Positions 61,582 through 64,000 of a stretch of DNA of 64,000 bases are shown in pieces. Origin of the DNA: CAZQKW01 sp964594075 (lineage in GTDB: Bacteria; Desulfobacterota; WTBG01; CAIYCZ01); assembly GCA_964594075.1 (NCBI GenBank), contig CAZQKW010000003.1, positions 1 through 64,000 on the forward strand, written 5' to 3'. A model generated the notes under the pieces. That model saw only the letters and a program-made list of their open reading frames with translations. It did no database searches and was not told where the DNA came from. The position numbers and the translations under genes are program-made. Positions within the stretch are counted from its first letter, which is position 1. The number at the start of each line of letters is the position of its first letter.

Positions 61582-62076
61582 ATGCGTTTACCAAAGTCGG
61601 AAAAGGAAATACCGTTAGAGTCGCAACTGGAAAAGCTGAGGGATCAACTGGTAAGTGATAGAATTAATCTTTATCTTGATCTAAAAAAATTTCTGGGAGA
61701 AGAAAAGGGAACGGAACTCTTTAAAAAGCTGTACGATGAGGGTATGAAGCGGCTGAGAAAAAATTTCCCGGGAGGCAAGCTTCCCATTGGAGAACTTATG
61801 AAACGCGAGCTAATAAGTTTCCCGGTCCTCGGATTTAATCTCTTTATTGATCATGAAGTTGAAAATGGCGAAGATGTCTATTATGAACATCTTACTACGT
61901 GTCCGTTTCTTAATATGGCAAAAAAAATGGGAATATCTGAACTGCCCTGTGATTTTATCTGCAATTATGATGTAGAAGTTGCGACGCGGGATAAACGGGG
62001 CAGGTGGGAAATCATCTCCCGCATGGGTGATGGCGCATCAGAATGTCAATTTAGAATTAGGGAGTGGCAGGAATAA
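61582..62076 (+). CDS. L-2-amino-thiazoline-4-carboxylate hydrolase-like protein
   Basis: A 164-residue protein. HLTTCPFLNMAKKMGISELPCDFICNYDVE matches the cysteine-containing core of the ATC_hydrolase family, whose founder opens the thiazoline ring of L-ATC on the way to cysteine. Many members have unknown substrates. The ATG at 61582 has GGAGG upstream (AAAAGGAGGATACC). It is divergent from the oxygen-defence operon and stands alone. Confidence 0.75.
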   Translation: MRLPKSEKEIPLESQLEKLRDQLVSDRINLYLDLKKFLGEEKGTELFKKLYDEGMKRLRKNFPGGKLPIGELMKRELISFPVLGFNLFIDHEVENGEDVYYEHLTTCPFLNMAKKMGISELPCDFICNYDVEVATRDKRGRWEIISRMGDGASECQFRIREWQE

Positions 62077-62123
62077 ATATCTAAAAAATTCAGAAAAGAT
62101 TATAAACTCAACAGAAGAAGCCG

Positions 62124-63671
62124 TTAAGTTTTTGATCCGGCAGATATAATTAAGTGACTTAACATATTGGATTTTGTTGCGTGAATTGAGTCCTGCATTT
62201 GCCGTATTTCGTTATCATCGGGATGCAGTTCAAGATACTTTTTAATTCTGTTTTCCACTTCGCTCAGCGACCCTTCTTTAGGGTAAATAGTTATCCATTT
62301 TACTAACGCATCTTTGTAATCTGGTGTCACATCAAGCGCACTTCTGAATGCCTTTTCTGCGAGCACATATTCTCCCCTCTTCTCATGAGCAATACCCAGA
62401 TAATAACTAAATTTAGCAATCTCTGGATTTTCGCTGACAAGTCGGCGCAGTTCTCCTACGGCAGAAAGAGCGTCACCCTCCTGAAGAAAAATTCTGCAGA
62501 GAAGAAACCGGGCGTCACGATTAAGCTGACTTTTGTTTAAAATATCCTTGATGATCAATTTGGCTTTGTCAACCGCTCCGCTTCTGAAATTAAGTTCTGC
62601 CAGAATATTTTGAAAATCAACATAACGATTATCGTCAACAGGTAATGCGGATAACACTTTCTCAACAGCCGCAAACGCCTTTTGCTGTTGACCAGTATTC
62701 ATATACGTTTCTATAAGTATTTTCTGCAATTCTATATTGTGCGGCTGTTTTTTTAATTCATCATTAATAAAAGCCTCTGCTTGCGTGATGCGATTATAGT
62801 ACTTAAGAAAATCTATGTATTGACGCTTGATTTCAAGTTTTTCGGGATTATCTTTCAGCATCGACAGCAATAGTTCTTCCTCTTCTTTCCCTGCATCTCT
62901 CTTGCGGTATATTTTCGCGAGGGCCTGTTGATAAGGAAGTTTGTTATCTGTTTTTTCAACAATTTTTTTATAAATGCTTTCAATCTGCTGGAAATATCCG
63001 GATTGTTGTAACTTATCTATAATAAATCCTATAGCACTTTCCCATTCAGGTATATTTGAATAATGCTGCAATACAATTTCCGATGCTTCAAAAATTTGAT
63101 CCTTCTTAAGTTTAAACTCCATTAACAACACATAAAAACAAGCATCTTGTTTCTCCTCGCCAGATAAATTTTTAATTAATTGTTCTGCTTCGATTAATTT
63201 GTTTTGCTTGATATAATATTTTAATAATAGATAAGAAGCATTACGGTTTTTATCAATAAGAGGTTTAATCTCTGAATCAAAATAACTTAAAAGTCTTGCA
63301 AAAGAACCTTTCTTTCTCATGTCCATGACATTTAAAAAGCAATCTGCAATTTTTAACTTCAGTTTCACATCTTCTGGACGTTCTATTGATGCTTTTTGAA
63401 ACGATGATAGAGCAGCAGTAAAATCTCCCATGGCGTAATAAGCCATTCCGTGCATGTACAGTGCATCGAAATTTTTTTTATCAAATTCAAGGACGTTTTC
63501 AAACTCCTTCGCTGCAGCAATGTAATTTTTATTATTAAAAAACTGCATCCCCTTATTATAATAATAATGTTTTCTCTGTTCGACAATTTTCTGACAACCA
63601 CATATAGCGGGTGCAATGCATACTATCATTATAAGAAATAATGGACACCTATTCTTTAGCATATTGTGCAC
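62124..63671 (-). CDS. TPR-repeat lipoprotein
   Basis: A 515-residue protein with signal peptide and lipobox-like AICGC (Cys near residue 26), then many TPR units (YYNKGMQFFNNKNYIAAAKEF, FDALYMHGMAYYAMGDFTAA, FSYYLGIAHEKRGEYVLAEK, YKDALVKWITIYPKEG). Such TPR lipoproteins are common beside exopolysaccharide genes in Gram-negatives (PEP-CTERM/XrtA-type TPR proteins). It is 35 bp downstream of a DegT aminotransferase gene on the same strand, so it may end a polysaccharide operon outside the window. Confidence 0.85.
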   Translation of the reverse strand: MHNMLKNRCPLFLIMIVCIAPAICGCQKIVEQRKHYYYNKGMQFFNNKNYIAAAKEFENVLEFDKKNFDALYMHGMAYYAMGDFTAALSSFQKASIERPEDVKLKLKIADCFLNVMDMRKKGSFARLLSYFDSEIKPLIDKNRNASYLLLKYYIKQNKLIEAEQLIKNLSGEEKQDACFYVLLMEFKLKKDQIFEASEIVLQHYSNIPEWESAIGFIIDKLQQSGYFQQIESIYKKIVEKTDNKLPYQQALAKIYRKRDAGKEEEELLLSMLKDNPEKLEIKRQYIDFLKYYNRITQAEAFINDELKKQPHNIELQKILIETYMNTGQQQKAFAAVEKVLSALPVDDNRYVDFQNILAELNFRSGAVDKAKLIIKDILNKSQLNRDARFLLCRIFLQEGDALSAVGELRRLVSENPEIAKFSYYLGIAHEKRGEYVLAEKAFRSALDVTPDYKDALVKWITIYPKEGSLSEVENRIKKYLELHPDDNEIRQMQDSIHATKSNMLSHLIISAGSKT

Positions 63672-63706
63672 ATTTATGTTTTATTGGCGTGAGCGCATTT
63701 GAGAAT

Positions 63707-64000
63707 TTATGCTTTTAATATTTCTGTTAATGAATCTACCACATACTCTATATCTCTAAATGATAAATTGTTATAGAACGGAAGCGCAATGGTTCGTTCT
63801 GCAACATGCTCGGTAACAGGAAAATCTCCATGCTTAAAGCCAAAATTTTCCTGATAAAGCGGCTGGAGATGAATCGGGGGAAAATAGTTGCCGCAAGAAA
63901 TGCCTTTCTGTTTCATCTTTTCTATAATGAGATCTCGGTCTTTTTGTGTATATTGCGCAGCAAGTCGAACAACATAAACGAACCAGCTCAATTTAACATT
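63707..64000 (-). CDS. DegT/DnrJ/EryC1/StrS-family aminotransferase, C-terminal fragment (cut by window edge)
   Basis: The frame is open to the last base, so at most the last 97 residues are visible; the TTG at 63991 is not the true start. KQKGISCGNYFPPIHLQPLYQENFGF and FPVTEHVAERTIALPFYNNLS are the C-terminal signature of PLP-dependent nucleotide-sugar aminotransferases. They make amino sugars for LPS or exopolysaccharides, which fits the envelope theme. Confidence 0.92.
   Translation of the reverse strand, partial: NVKLSWFVYVVRLAAQYTQKDRDLIIEKMKQKGISCGNYFPPIHLQPLYQENFGFKHGDFPVTEHVAERTIALPFYNNLSFRDIEYVVDSLTEILKA

Overview
The window reads as one scaffold piece from an uncultured Gram-negative, probably anaerobic bacterium. 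Genes for lipopolysaccharide heptose (a split RfaE kinase and nucleotidyltransferase, and WaaF), an LpxL-like acyltransferase, lipoproteins and ArnT-like glycosyltransferases imply an outer membrane with LPS. Rubrerythrin, a rubredoxin-like protein and radical-SAM enzymes fit an anaerobe. DUF6178 and the four-helix-bundle (S23-type) genes recall Desulfobacterota and deep-branching candidate phyla, but I cannot assign a phylum. A run of exactly 100 N (6944-7043) marks an assembly join.

Region 1 (1-9.8 kb) is accessory DNA. It holds the end of a TIGR02710-type CRISPR ancillary nuclease gene, cas1, cas2, a leader and a CRISPR array of 62 complete 37-bp repeats plus one truncated repeat. A block of three spacers is duplicated inside the array. 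Beyond the distal end, the core of the CRISPR repeat is carried inside a tandem unit of about 120-132 bp made of 7-bp purine and pyrimidine repeats. Two four-helix-bundle genes follow, each bracketed by inverted repeats built from 7-bp units. Between them are an alpha/beta hydrolase, a HEPN-domain remnant and another gene fragment. This region is the best candidate for something undescribed.

Region 2 (9.8-34.2 kb) is mostly housekeeping: rarA, nadA, a MOSC protein, tRNA-Arg, recG, an FmdB-type zinc ribbon, an M48 peptidase-TPR fusion, a DUF6178 protein, a secreted BNR-repeat protein, a transglutaminase-ABC transporter operon, an HU/IHF gene with a clear promoter and terminator, yacG, tRNA-Ser, a radical-SAM protein, hisS and a large unknown gene. 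Region 3 (34.2-40.8 kb) has tRNA-Gln and tRNA-Glu with a strong terminator, an unusual sigma-like regulator, a HAD protein, an MFS transporter and an APC permease.

Region 4 (40.8-58.0 kb) is an envelope-glycan cluster. It has four GT39 (ArnT-like) membrane glycosyltransferases, two GT2 enzymes that may make polyprenyl-phosphate sugars, an LAB_N membrane protein, two GT9 heptosyltransferase-like enzymes, a flippase-like protein, an LpxL-like acyltransferase, a SPOR lipoprotein, a cobalamin-binding radical-SAM protein and the two halves of RfaE. The likely logic is that GT2 enzymes load sugars onto a lipid carrier and GT39 enzymes move them onto lipid A or another envelope acceptor.

Region 5 (58.0-64 kb) is a leftward oxygen-defence operon (flavin reductase, FAD oxidoreductase, SagB-type nitroreductase, rubrerythrin, a 37-residue rubredoxin-like protein). 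It is followed by an ATC-hydrolase-like gene, a TPR lipoprotein and the C-terminus of a DegT-family aminotransferase that runs off the window.
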